Source of the DNA: Bartonella sp. WD16.2
Lineage (GTDB): Bacteria; Pseudomonadota; Alphaproteobacteria; Rhizobiales; Rhizobiaceae
Reading direction: 5' to 3'
DNA length: 64,000 nt
Assembly: GCF_002022505.1 (NCBI RefSeq)
Contig: NZ_CP019781.1
Span: forward strand, 310,001 to 374,000
The position numbers were made by a program, and so were the translations under genes. Positions 32,342 through 41,355 of this stretch are shown piece after piece; positions within the stretch are counted from its first letter, which is position 1; each line of letters starts with the position of its first letter. The notes below the pieces were generated by a model. It was not told the origin of the DNA and made no database searches. It worked only from the letters and a program-made list of their open reading frames with translations.

Positions 32342-33586
32342 GTGAGTAACAACGTTATAATTGATCATATTGGAGCTAATGGTCATGGTGTGGCAAAAAC
32401 ACCGCGTGGCTCGGTTTATATACCTTTTACTTTACCGGGAGAGGTTATTAAAGCTGCTCTCCATGGAAAATACGGTACACCCATTGCATTAATAAAAAAA
32501 TCATTAGAACGCATTGATGCTATTTGTAAACATTTTAAAGAATGTGGAGGGTGTATGCTTCAGCATTGGTATGTTGATGCATATCATTCTTGGAAACGAC
32601 AATTGGTTGTTGATACACTTAAAAAGCATCGGTTTAATGTAGCTGTTTCTCCTTTAGTAGAGTGTAAACATTATAGCCGCCGGCGAATCATTTTAACGGC
32701 GTCTATGACAAAGCAAGGTCATATTGTTGGTTTTAATCGTCATTTTTCACATGATATTGTGGCTATTGAAGAATGTCCGGTTACTCGGTCACAGATTATA
32801 TCGAAATTAAGTGATATTAGAGCGATATGTGCTCTTTTAAGCAATCATGCTAAGCGATTTCATGTAACAGTAACATCTGTTGATAATGGTTTTGATGTAG
32901 CTTTAAGTGGTTGCGTCGTACGCGATAAGCTTATTCGTCAAAACATGATACACGCAGCTCTTGTATGTGGAATTACGCGCCTATCTATTGAAGGTGAAAT
33001 TTTGGTTGAGCAAGAAAAACCATTAATTTACTTTGGTGATGTCTGTGTTGAACTTCCTTCTGGAGGTTTTCTTCAGGCAACTTCTGAGGCAGAGAATATC
33101 ATAACTCATATTATTTTAACTCATTTTAAAAAAGCAAAAAGTGCTGTTGATTTATTTTCAGGGGTGGGAACTTTTGCTTTACGTATGGCTAAGACAATGA
33201 ATGTTCATGCAGTAGAGAATGATGGAACAGCGTTGGCAAATTTAGAGCGTGCAGCACGTTTTGCTTCTGGTTTAAAAACAGTTACTTGTGAAAAGCGTGA
33301 TTTATTTCGTCGTCCACTTTCTGCAAAAGAACTTGAGCGTTTTGATAGTGTTGTTTTTGATCCGCCGTGCGCTGGTGCAAAAGAACAAGTGTATGAGTTA
33401 GCAAAAACGACAATACCACGTGTAGTAGCTGTTTCGTGCAATCCTGTTACATTTGCTCGTGATTTATCTATTCTTGTTGCAGGCGGTTATACAATAGAAA
33501 AGGTTATACCGATTGATCAATTTTTATGGTCGCCTCATGTTGAAATTGTTGCAATTTTAAACAAACACAAAACAAAAATGCGCTAA
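32342..33586 (+). CDS. rlmD: RlmD/RumA-like 23S rRNA (uracil-5)-methyltransferase
   Basis: This 414-residue SAM-dependent enzyme has an N-terminal TRAM-like domain (IDHIGANGHGVAKTPRG), a cysteine cluster CKHFKECGGCMLQHW that fits the [4Fe-4S] site of RlmD, SAM-binding DLFSGVGTFALRMA, FDPPCAG, and the catalytic Cys region VVAVSCNPVTFARD. The GTG at 32342 is chosen because GGAG lies 10 bases upstream; eight more upstream codons are open. Target U1939 is inferred from the family. Confidence 0.9.
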   Translation: MSNNVIIDHIGANGHGVAKTPRGSVYIPFTLPGEVIKAALHGKYGTPIALIKKSLERIDAICKHFKECGGCMLQHWYVDAYHSWKRQLVVDTLKKHRFNVAVSPLVECKHYSRRRIILTASMTKQGHIVGFNRHFSHDIVAIEECPVTRSQIISKLSDIRAICALLSNHAKRFHVTVTSVDNGFDVALSGCVVRDKLIRQNMIHAALVCGITRLSIEGEILVEQEKPLIYFGDVCVELPSGGFLQATSEAENIITHIILTHFKKAKSAVDLFSGVGTFALRMAKTMNVHAVENDGTALANLERAARFASGLKTVTCEKRDLFRRPLSAKELERFDSVVFDPPCAGAKEQVYELAKTTIPRVVAVSCNPVTFARDLSILVAGGYTIEKVIPIDQFLWSPHVEIVAILNKHKTKMR

Positions 33587-33657
33587 GAAATTTAGCTAAA
33601 ATGAAAAAGTTATTTTAAATGTATCAAAAATTTTTTATTAAGCTTAGTTGATTGATG

Positions 33658-35115
33658 TTATGAAAGCGTTGTCCCACCGATCGTCATATTATTGATTCGT
33701 AAATGAGGTTGTCCGACGCCAACAGGAACATTTTGTCCTGCTTTTCCACACATACCTACACCATTATCCAGTTTGCTGTCATTTCCAATCATTGTGATGC
33801 GTTTCATGGCATCTGGTCCATTACCAATGAGGGTCGCGCCTTTGATTGGAGCTAAAATTTTGCCATTCTCTACTCGATAAGCTTCGGTACATTCAAATAC
33901 AAATTTTCCAGAAGTAATATCAACTTGTCCTCCACCAAATGAAACTGCGTAAATACCACTTTTTAATGAAGATAGAATTTCTTGAGGTGTTTTATCTCCC
34001 CCTAGCATAATTGTATTTGTCATCCGTGGTATTGGTGTATGTGCGTAAGACTCACGTCGCCCATTTCCAGTTGGATTAACACCCATGAGTCGAGCATTTA
34101 ACCTGTCTTGCATGAAGCCTACAAGTTTGCCGTTTTCAATCAAAACGTTATGTCTTGATGGTGTTCCTTCATCATCGATGGTAAGTGATCCACGGCATTG
34201 AGGAATTGTGCCATCATCAACAATAGTCACACCTTGTGCGGCAACTTGTTGCCCTAAAAGCCCAGAAAAAGCAGATGTTTTTTTGCGATTGAAATCACCT
34301 TCCAAACCGTGTCCAACAGCTTCATGTAGCATAACACCAGGCCATCCATTAGCTAAAACAACATCAAATGTTCCTGCTGGTGCTGCTTCTGCCTCTAAGT
34401 TGACTAAAGCCATACGTAAAGCTTCATCGGCAGCCATTTTCCAATTTTCTTCACTAATAAATTGATTAAATGTTTGTCTTCCACCGCATCCATAGAATCC
34501 ATTTTCACGTCGATTATTATCAGAAACTACTACAGATATAGTAAGTTTTACGAGGGGACGAATGTCATGAACGAAATATCCATCACCACGTAAAATTTCA
34601 ACATGTTGGAGTGAACCGGAAAGAGCGACGGTAACTTGATGCAATTTGTTATTTTTTTCACGTAAATATGCATCAATTTTTTGTAAAAGTGCACTTTTTT
34701 CCTTAAACGATGGAGCATCAAGAGGATTGTTTGGTTGGTATAATCTTTGCTTTGGTTGTGAGGGGGCTGTACTATAAGACCCTGTATGACTATTATAGGT
34801 TACAGTTTTAGCGGCTTCAATGGCGCGTTTGAGTGCATCAGCTGATAATTCACCGGAGTGAGCGTATCCTGTAGCTTCTCCAGAAACAACGCGTAAGCCA
34901 AATCCTATATCTTGCTGAAATGACCCATTTTTAAGCTGGTTATTATCAAATAAAAGTACCTCACTTTCTGTATATTCAAGATAAAGTTCACCATCATCAG
35001 CATTATGAAGAGCTTCTTGAACAAAAGACTGTACTTTGGACGAAGCAATATCAAAACGGTCAATCAGTGATTTCATAGTGATTATCCTATTTTCATTGGT
35101 ATCGGTAATGTTCAT
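33658..35115 (-). CDS. tldD: TldD-type metalloprotease subunit
   Basis: The 485-residue product contains HEAVGHGLEGD (zinc-binding HExxxH), GRRESYAHTPIPRMTNT and GGGQVDITSGKFVFECTEAYRVENG, all diagnostic of TldD. With TldE/PmbA it forms a protease that processes small peptides and modified microcin-like substrates. The N-terminus is uncertain: the ATG at 35115 gives 13 extra residues with a weak ribosome-binding site, while the ATG at 35076 (MKSLIDRFD) follows AGGA at a normal spacing. It is convergent with the RlmD-like gene. Confidence 0.95.
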   Translation of the reverse strand: MNITDTNENRIITMKSLIDRFDIASSKVQSFVQEALHNADDGELYLEYTESEVLLFDNNQLKNGSFQQDIGFGLRVVSGEATGYAHSGELSADALKRAIEAAKTVTYNSHTGSYSTAPSQPKQRLYQPNNPLDAPSFKEKSALLQKIDAYLREKNNKLHQVTVALSGSLQHVEILRGDGYFVHDIRPLVKLTISVVVSDNNRRENGFYGCGGRQTFNQFISEENWKMAADEALRMALVNLEAEAAPAGTFDVVLANGWPGVMLHEAVGHGLEGDFNRKKTSAFSGLLGQQVAAQGVTIVDDGTIPQCRGSLTIDDEGTPSRHNVLIENGKLVGFMQDRLNARLMGVNPTGNGRRESYAHTPIPRMTNTIMLGGDKTPQEILSSLKSGIYAVSFGGGQVDITSGKFVFECTEAYRVENGKILAPIKGATLIGNGPDAMKRITMIGNDSKLDNGVGMCGKAGQNVPVGVGQPHLRINNMTIGGTTLS

Positions 35116-35206
35116 TTTCTTTATTTAGAAAGACTCCCAAATTTAAGAGGATTTCCCAAAGAGTTATTGGATGCACTGATCATTTAATATTTTGAAATAT
35201 TTTTTG

Positions 35207-35743
35207 TTATTCTGGTAAGTTTGCATAAGCTTCATTAAAGCCATGCAAGTCAATGAGACCACCTACTCCTTGCTCGGGGGTTGTAAAGACAAAATAAGTG
35301 GCTGTTTTGCCATTTAAAAAGAGTTTTAGCACATCTTTTTTAAGGAGAGCTTCAGCAACACAATTATCACCAAAACAACGCCGATATTCCATTTTCCCTA
35401 TATTTTTATCATCGATTTTAACACCAACACCAGAACGTAATTCTACACGAATGGGAACAAAAACACGCATTAAAGTTTCTTGTTTTTTAGGCAATTTATG
35501 AAATGTGACTCGAAAGGTAATATCGCGACGGTCTTGTGTGCGCACATCTTGTATAATTTCACATTGCATATTAGGTGTACCTGGTGGTAGTAAGCAAACT
35601 TTTGTCCATGCACCATAGGTTTGTGGGGCAGGGACATTTTGTGCACTGGATACTTGTGCAATAGCATAATTAGTAAAAGTAACGCAAAATATATAAATAA
35701 TAACACTAAAGAAGCTTTTTTTAAGAAATTGATAAAATATCAT
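35207..35743 (-). CDS. Invasion-associated locus B (IalB) family secreted protein
   Basis: This 178-residue protein starts with a signal peptide (KKSFFSVIIYIFCVTFTNYAIA) and has the IalB-type core WTKVCLLPPGTPNMQCEIIQDVR, with a second Cys pair RRCFGDNC, consistent with two disulfides in the periplasm. The start at 35743 follows TAGGA; an upstream ATG is weaker. IalB was named from Bartonella bacilliformis, where it promotes erythrocyte invasion; many Hyphomicrobiales carry several homologues, so this is a family member and not necessarily the named virulence factor. The gene is monocistronic, 90 bases from tldD on the same strand. Confidence 0.87.
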   Translation of the reverse strand: MIFYQFLKKSFFSVIIYIFCVTFTNYAIAQVSSAQNVPAPQTYGAWTKVCLLPPGTPNMQCEIIQDVRTQDRRDITFRVTFHKLPKKQETLMRVFVPIRVELRSGVGVKIDDKNIGKMEYRRCFGDNCVAEALLKKDVLKLFLNGKTATYFVFTTPEQGVGGLIDLHGFNEAYANLPE

Positions 35744-36150
35744 AGAAAGTCCTACCCAAATTGTTATTATATTATTGTGCATAGGTTTTCATGAAAAGTA
35801 AATCCTTGTCTTAAAAGTGTAATACAAAACCAATTCTGTTTTAAACATATTTATGCATGTTTCATATAAATGGAACAGAGGTACAAAATAAGAATAATAT
35901 TTTACGGGAGTAAAATATTCTAGTGCTATTTTGAGGCATTTAGTAAGGTCTATTTATTTTTGTAATTCCTTTTTATATAAGGGATAATATTGATTGTAAT
36001 TATTGTAAGTATTTCTATCTGTTTTGGAAGTATATATAAATAAGATAGATATTATATGGTCTCCAAAATGCTATAATATTAATGGATCATTTCTATATAT
36101 TAGATAGTGTTTTTTGTGGATGATACTGATGGAAAAGGTTTTTTAGTGGA
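35744..36150. other. Divergent upstream region of the IalB-like gene and ctaB, about 400 bases
   Basis: This is AT-rich sequence with no reading frame of note. It must contain two divergent promoters. No repeat, operator or terminator could be identified by eye. Confidence 0.45.
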
Positions 36151-37086
36151 ATGTGTACTTTAGAAGAATTGTCAACTAAAAATAGTCAATCAATTCCACC
36201 AAAAGCCAATCTTTATGATTATATTACATTATTGAAACCACGAGTTATGTCACTTGTTGTGTTTACAGCTCTGGTTGGCCTAATGGTGTCACCTGTTACT
36301 GTAAATCCATTTTATGGTGGGTTAGCAATTTTATGTATTGCTGTGGGTGGCGGTGGTGCGGGGGCACTTAATATGTGGTATGACGCTGATATTGATGCGA
36401 TAATGAAACGTACACGAAAGCGCCCTATTCCTACTGGTAAAATTAGCCGTAAGAAAGCATTTGTTTTTGGTTTGGCTCTTTCTGTGCTTTCGGTTTTGGT
36501 TATGGGAGTTTTTATTAATTGGTTTTCAGCGATTTTTCTTGCTTTCACAATTTTCTTTTACGTTGTTATTTATACGATTTGGTTAAAACGTGTAACACCA
36601 CAAAATATTGTTATTGGTGGTGCAGCTGGAGCTTTTCCACCAATGATTGGGTGGGCGGCTGTGACAGGGGCAATAAGTATTGAAAGTTTCCTATTATTTT
36701 TGATTATTTTTATGTGGACTCCACCACATTTTTGGGCTCTTTCTTTATTTTCATCTATTGATTACGATGCAGCGGGTATTCCTATAATGCCCAATGTACG
36801 AGGTGAATATTCAACCAAGAAACAAATTTTAGTTTACACTATGATTATGGCGTTATGTGCCGTTGGGCCTTATATTATAGGTTTTGCAGGTATTACCTAT
36901 GGTATTTGTTCAGCAATTTTAAGTGTTACTTTTATTTATTTTTCTTATCGTTTATGGAAAGCTGATACACGTGATAAAACAGTTTCTATGGCAAAGAAAG
37001 TGTTTTTCTTTTCATTGTTTTATTTAGCCGCTATATTTGGAATTCTTTTAATTGAAAATTTTATTTTGTGTTTTGTTATCCTTTAA
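36151..37086 (+). CDS. ctaB: Protoheme IX farnesyltransferase (heme O synthase)
   Basis: The 311-residue protein has about nine membrane helices and the UbiA-superfamily Asp-rich motifs: NMWYDADIDAIMKRTRKRPIPTG at about 74-96, and SIDYDAAGIPIMPNVRG in the second repeat. PPHFWALSLF is specific to heme O synthases. It attaches farnesyl to heme b for terminal oxidases. The usual neighbours (cox genes) are absent here: it stands alone between an IalB-like gene and ispH. Confidence 0.95.
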   Translation: MCTLEELSTKNSQSIPPKANLYDYITLLKPRVMSLVVFTALVGLMVSPVTVNPFYGGLAILCIAVGGGGAGALNMWYDADIDAIMKRTRKRPIPTGKISRKKAFVFGLALSVLSVLVMGVFINWFSAIFLAFTIFFYVVIYTIWLKRVTPQNIVIGGAAGAFPPMIGWAAVTGAISIESFLLFLIIFMWTPPHFWALSLFSSIDYDAAGIPIMPNVRGEYSTKKQILVYTMIMALCAVGPYIIGFAGITYGICSAILSVTFIYFSYRLWKADTRDKTVSMAKKVFFFSLFYLAAIFGILLIENFILCFVIL

Positions 37087-37266
37087 TGTGATTTAAGCCA
37101 AGAAACAAAAATTAATTCGCGTCAATAGAATAATAACGTCTTATAAGTACAACCCTTTGTATAGAGAAGATAATATTTTAGTTTTTCTCTATACATTTCT
37201 CGTGTAGTGCATAACAACAATGTGTTTGGATACAATGGAGAAAGTCATAAAAATGAAGGATGAATT

Positions 37267-38283
37267 ATGTGCTTACTCCCCCCTTTAACAATGCGCCTTT
37301 GTAGTCCACGCGGTTTTTGTGCTGGGGTTGATCGTGCTATTCAAATTGTTGTTCTTGCATTAAAAAAATATGGTGCTCCAGTGTATGTTCGTCATGAAAT
37401 TGTGCATAACCGCTATGTGGTTGAGGGATTACAACAGCGTGGAGCCATTTTTATTGAAGAACTTAATGAAATTCTGGAAGAACATCGCAATCAACCTGTA
37501 GTGTTTTCTGCTCATGGTGTACCAAAGTCTGTATTAGAAGAAGCACATCGTTATAATTTATTCTATATCGATGCAACATGTCCGTTAGTTTCTAAGGTTC
37601 ATAAGCAAGCAATACGACATCGACGTTATGGTCGTCATGTCATATTAATCGGTCATTCTGGCCATCCTGAGGTGATAGGAACAATGGGACAGCTTGAAAA
37701 AGGAGCTGTTACATTAATTGAAACAGTAGAAGATGCTTGGCGTTATCAACCGGAAAATCCAAATAAATTGGGATTTGTGACACAAACAACGCTTTCTGTT
37801 GAAAATACAGCTGAAATTTTGGATATTTTGCGGAAACGTTTTCCTGCGTTAGAAGCACCGGCTGCCGAATCAATTTGCTATGCTACGACCAATCGACAAG
37901 AAGCTGTTAAGGCAGCGGCATTAGGGAGTGATTTATTTTTGATCGTTGGTGCACCAAATTCATCTAATTCGCGGCGTTTGGTAGAGGTTGCTAAAAGGTT
38001 TGGTGCACAGCGATCTATTTTAGTTCAGCGTGCTGATGAAATTGATTTTGATAATCTAGGTGCTCTTTCCGTTGTTAGTCTTTCAGCTGGGGCATCTGCT
38101 CCTGAAATTATTGTCGATGAAATTATTACAGCTTTTCATAAGCATTATAATGTCAAAATAGAATTGGCTGAAACTGCATTAGAAACAGAAATATTTTTGG
38201 TCAATCGCGAGTTGCGTGATGTTGTCTTGACCCCTCAAGATATGGCCTTTGTTAATGGTTATGCTAAAAATACTAATAGATAG
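37267..38283 (+). CDS. ispH: 4-hydroxy-3-methylbut-2-enyl diphosphate reductase
   Basis: IspH makes isopentenyl and dimethylallyl diphosphate in the last step of the MEP route. The 338-residue iron-sulfur enzyme retains all three cluster cysteines: C18 (PRGFCAG), C105 (DATCPLV) and C204 (SICYATTNRQ), as well as HGVPKSV and the GAPNSSNS segment. The ATG at 37267 follows AAGGA. It is upstream of broken thrB and intact rnhA, an arrangement of ispH-thrB-rnhA that is conserved in related bacteria. Confidence 0.96.
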   Translation: MCLLPPLTMRLCSPRGFCAGVDRAIQIVVLALKKYGAPVYVRHEIVHNRYVVEGLQQRGAIFIEELNEILEEHRNQPVVFSAHGVPKSVLEEAHRYNLFYIDATCPLVSKVHKQAIRHRRYGRHVILIGHSGHPEVIGTMGQLEKGAVTLIETVEDAWRYQPENPNKLGFVTQTTLSVENTAEILDILRKRFPALEAPAAESICYATTNRQEAVKAAALGSDLFLIVGAPNSSNSRRLVEVAKRFGAQRSILVQRADEIDFDNLGALSVVSLSAGASAPEIIVDEIITAFHKHYNVKIELAETALETEIFLVNRELRDVVLTPQDMAFVNGYAKNTNR

Positions 38284-38323
38284 AAATTATAATATTACTA
38301 GTGCTTAAAACGAAAGCAAAATA

Positions 38324-39281
38324 ATGGCAGTTCATACTGATGTACATCAGAGCGATTTAGAAGAATTTTTAACGTGTTATTCAATAGGTTGTCTTCTATT
38401 TTACCAAGGGATAGCAGAAGGTATCGAAAATTCAAATTTTATACTTCATACGACAAAAGAGAGGTTTATTTTAACACTTTATGAAAAACGCGTTTCAAAA
38501 AATGATTTACCCTTTTTTTGTAGTCTTATGCAGCATTTAAATCAGCGTGGAATTCCTTGTCCTCAGCCAGTTCTCCAAAATGATGGGGTAACAATTGGTA
38601 AGTTAGCTGGGCGCCCTACTGTTATTGTTACCTTTGTGGAAGGGACATGGGTGCGTAAGCTTAATGTATATCATTGTTGTGAAGTAGGTACTGGTTTGGC
38701 ACAGTTGCATTTGGCTGGACAAGATTTTATCTCCAGTCGTAAAAATACTCTTTCTATTGTAGATTGGAGACCATTGTGGGCAAGTTGCCAAACAAAAAAA
38801 GATACTTTATTACAAAAGTTTGGACAGAAAATTGATACAGAGTTAGCATTTTTAGAAAAAACTGGCCATTATATTTACCAACAGGTATTATTCACGCTGA
38901 TTTATTTAATGATAATGTGTTTTTTTGGACCATTGTCTTTCTGGTATTATAGACTTCTATTTTGCTTGTAATGATTTTTTTGCTTATGATTTAGCAATCT
39001 GTTTGAATGCTTGGTGTTTTGAAAGTGATTATTCTTATAATCTTGTCAAAGCACGTGGATTATTAGAAAGTTATCAAAAAATTAGGCCATTGATACCTTT
39101 AGAATTAAGCGCGATTCTTTTATTGGTGCGTGGTGCAGCTTTGTGCTTTTTACTGACACGCCTTTATGATTGGTTTAATACACCTTCTAGTAGTTTTGTT
39201 GTTAAAAAGGATCCATTGGAATATTGGCATAAACTTAGTTTTTTTAGTAGTGTGGATTCATTGGCTGAATTGGGTTTTTAA
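38324..39281 (+). pseudogene. thrB: Homoserine kinase, broken by two frameshifts
   Basis: The intact gene would encode ~320 residues of a kinase of the APH-like ThrB type that phosphorylates homoserine. The first frame (MAVHTDVHQSDLEEFL to about residue 184, GHYI) is lost near 38872-38877. The next ~50 bases continue in a second frame as LPTGIIHADLFNDNVF, the kinase's HxDxxxxN catalytic loop. The third frame, from 38925, reads LDHCLSGIIDFYFACNDFFAYDLA and goes on to the normal C-terminus at 39281. The second break is at the T7 run 38920-38926, which needs eight T to keep frame. Both look like single-base deletions. The catalytic loop and C-terminal part cannot be made in frame with the N-terminus. 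Confidence 0.9.
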
Positions 39282-39285
39282 TTTT

Positions 39286-39753
39286 ATGTTCAATCGAAAA
39301 AAAGACATTGAAATTTATACAGATGGTGCTTGCTCTGGAAATCCAGGACCTGGGGGATGGGGGGCAATTTTACGCTGGAATGGTCGTGAACGTGAACTGT
39401 ATGGTGGAAAAGAATATACAACTAATAATCAAATGGAACTTATGGCAGCAATTTGTGCGTTGAATGCCCTTAAAGAATCTTGTTCAATTGATCTTTATAC
39501 AGACTCAGTCTACGTGCGCAATGGAATATCTATGTGGCTTAAAGGTTGGAAGAAGAATAACTGGCGCACTGCATCGAATGATCCTGTTAAAAATATGAAA
39601 TTATGGCAGGCTCTTGATAATGCTTGCTCTCGGCATGATGTTAGATGGCACTGGATAAAAGGACATGCTGGCCACCCAGACAATGAACGTGCAGATGCTC
39701 TTGCACGTAAAGCAATTGCTGAATATCGCAAAAATGGGCGTTTTTCTACATAA
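39286..39753 (+). CDS. rnhA: Ribonuclease HI
   Basis: This 155-residue enzyme cleaves RNA in RNA-DNA hybrids. It contains the four-residue catalytic set in [17 protein letters not shown] (Asp), NNQMELMAA (Glu), [11 protein letters not shown] (Asp) and DNERADALA (Asp). The frame is open far upstream through the broken thrB, but the ATG at 39286 is the right start. It lies 4 bases after the thrB stop codon, so it may depend on transcription through the thrB remnant, which could explain why that DNA is kept. RNase HII is also encoded, at 17.5 kb. Confidence 0.96.
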   Translation: MFNRKKDIEIYTDGACSGNPGPGGWGAILRWNGRERELYGGKEYTTNNQMELMAAICALNALKESCSIDLYTDSVYVRNGISMWLKGWKKNNWRTASNDPVKNMKLWQALDNACSRHDVRWHWIKGHAGHPDNERADALARKAIAEYRKNGRFST

Positions 39754-39780
39754 ATTTTATGAGATAGCTTTTCTAATATA

Positions 39781-40659
39781 TCATGGAATGACACTGGAAC
39801 TGGATTCCGTATTTATTATGAATGTTCCACTCAAAGCATAATTTTGAGAAGAAATTGCATAAAAAATTGTTTGGTTTAGCTCGTCTGGCATGAAATATAT
39901 AGGTGCGCTAAAGAGTGTATATTCTTCATGGTCACTTACTTTTTTTGCTGGTCCAATTTGCATATCTCCTCCATCTAAAAAGAGAGATAAGATTTTGATT
40001 TTGCTGTTATTTTGTATTTTTATAAATAAGGTATTTTTATTTTTTTCAGCACTTATTTTTAATTCATTATTCATTATACGGGGAAGAGCAGCTTGGGCAT
40101 GCTTTAATAAAGATGGAGAGAGATATGTATTTTTCTGAGTGGATGAGGAAAAATCAAAATCAACAGTAAAAGGAATACAGATTTCATCACACAGTCCAAG
40201 GGTTAAAGAGCCACTAAGATTTTCACTTGAATCAGAAACACTAAATGGTAATACAACTTTATTTTTATAGCCTAATGACCAATCATTTTCTGTTTCATAA
40301 AGTTGTGGTATGGGATAAAAAATTTCATAAGAGACCTGCTGGTTAAAGTTAAAAAATGGTGCCATACCAGAGTTTCCTGGATTGCGCCAATAGGTTTTCC
40401 ATTTTGGCTTAAGCATAACTTCAATAAAACCATTTCTTATTCCAGAAGGGGAAGGTTTGGTGATCGCCAATCTCACGCTGCCACCTTTTGATTCATACCA
40501 AGGCGTTGCAAGAAGGTGTGATTCTTGCTCTTTTTGTGCAGCAATGGTGAAATTGGATGAGCTTAAAAGAACGCATGTTAAGCTAAAAGTGATTAAAAAC
40601 TTTTTATAAAAGATATTTGAAATTCTTTGTAAATTTAGAAATATTTGAATTTTTTTCAT
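39781..40659 (-). CDS. Periplasmic DsbD N-terminal-domain-like protein
   Basis: The 292-residue protein has a signal peptide (LITFSLTCVLLSSSNFTIAA) and then a beta-rich domain with LTLGLCDEICIPFTVDF, resembling the alpha domain of DsbD/ScsB (Cys-x3-Cys with Pro). It has no membrane helices beyond the signal and no thioredoxin-like part, so it is a stand-alone N-terminal-domain protein. A role in passing electrons to periplasmic disulfides is possible but unproven. It is divergent from the YqgE-family gene, a neighbour seen in related Hyphomicrobiales. Confidence 0.72.
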   Translation of the reverse strand: MKKIQIFLNLQRISNIFYKKFLITFSLTCVLLSSSNFTIAAQKEQESHLLATPWYESKGGSVRLAITKPSPSGIRNGFIEVMLKPKWKTYWRNPGNSGMAPFFNFNQQVSYEIFYPIPQLYETENDWSLGYKNKVVLPFSVSDSSENLSGSLTLGLCDEICIPFTVDFDFSSSTQKNTYLSPSLLKHAQAALPRIMNNELKISAEKNKNTLFIKIQNNSKIKILSLFLDGGDMQIGPAKKVSDHEEYTLFSAPIYFMPDELNQTIFYAISSQNYALSGTFIINTESSSSVIP

Positions 40660-40712
40660 CTAGTTTTTATTTTCTTCTTGTACTGCCTGAATTGAAGTTT
40701 AACATATAGATT

Positions 40713-41315
40713 ATGGAAAATGTCAAATTAATGAAGCAGCGTGATGGATTTTTAAATGGAAAATTGCTTATAGCAATGCCCGGAATGAATGACAAACGCT
40801 TTGTCCGTTCTGTTATTTATGTTTGTGCTCATTCTAATTCTGGTGCTATGGGAATTATTCTCAATCAATTGCACAGCATTGATTTTCCTGAGCTTTTACT
40901 TCAGCTTGGAGTGATCGAGCGAGCAAAAAAAAATTATCTTTCTGAATCAATAAAAAAGTTTCCAGTACGCTATGGTGGGCCTGTTGATCCTTCGCGTGGT
41001 TTTGTACTTCATTCGGGTGATTACACTTGTGAAGCGACCATTTCTGTTACAAACAAGATTTATCTTACTGCAACTATTGATATATTAAAAGCAATCAGTT
41101 GTGAACAAGGCCCTCAACATGCGCTAATAGCATTAGGTTACGCTGGGTGGAAAGCAGGGCAGCTTGAAACAGAGGTTTCTGCGAATGGGTGGTTGATCAG
41201 TTCTGCGTCGTCTAGTTTTATTTTTGAAAGTGATTTAAGTAATACGTACGATGAAAGTTTTATCCGCATGGGAATTAATCCAACTTATCTCGTTTCTGAA
41301 ATAGGTCACGCATAA
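40713..41315 (+). CDS. YqgE/AlgH family protein (UPF0301)
   Basis: The 200-residue cytoplasmic protein shows [46 protein letters not shown] and [16 protein letters not shown], the standard motifs of UPF0301. The molecular role of YqgE/AlgH is unclear; structures show a conserved fold without proven activity. The 53-base gap to the divergent DsbD-like gene probably holds both promoters. Confidence 0.93.
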   Translation: MENVKLMKQRDGFLNGKLLIAMPGMNDKRFVRSVIYVCAHSNSGAMGIILNQLHSIDFPELLLQLGVIERAKKNYLSESIKKFPVRYGGPVDPSRGFVLHSGDYTCEATISVTNKIYLTATIDILKAISCEQGPQHALIALGYAGWKAGQLETEVSANGWLISSASSSFIFESDLSNTYDESFIRMGINPTYLVSEIGHA

Positions 41316-41355
41316 ATATATTTGCTATTTTCTCTGGATTTTATAAAAAAGCCTA

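Noticed and set aside
38925-39281. Separate 118-codon gene starting at TTG 38925
   Set aside because: The sequence is the C-terminal third of homoserine kinase. With the N-terminal part upstream in another frame, it is a fragment of the thrB pseudogene and not an independent gene.
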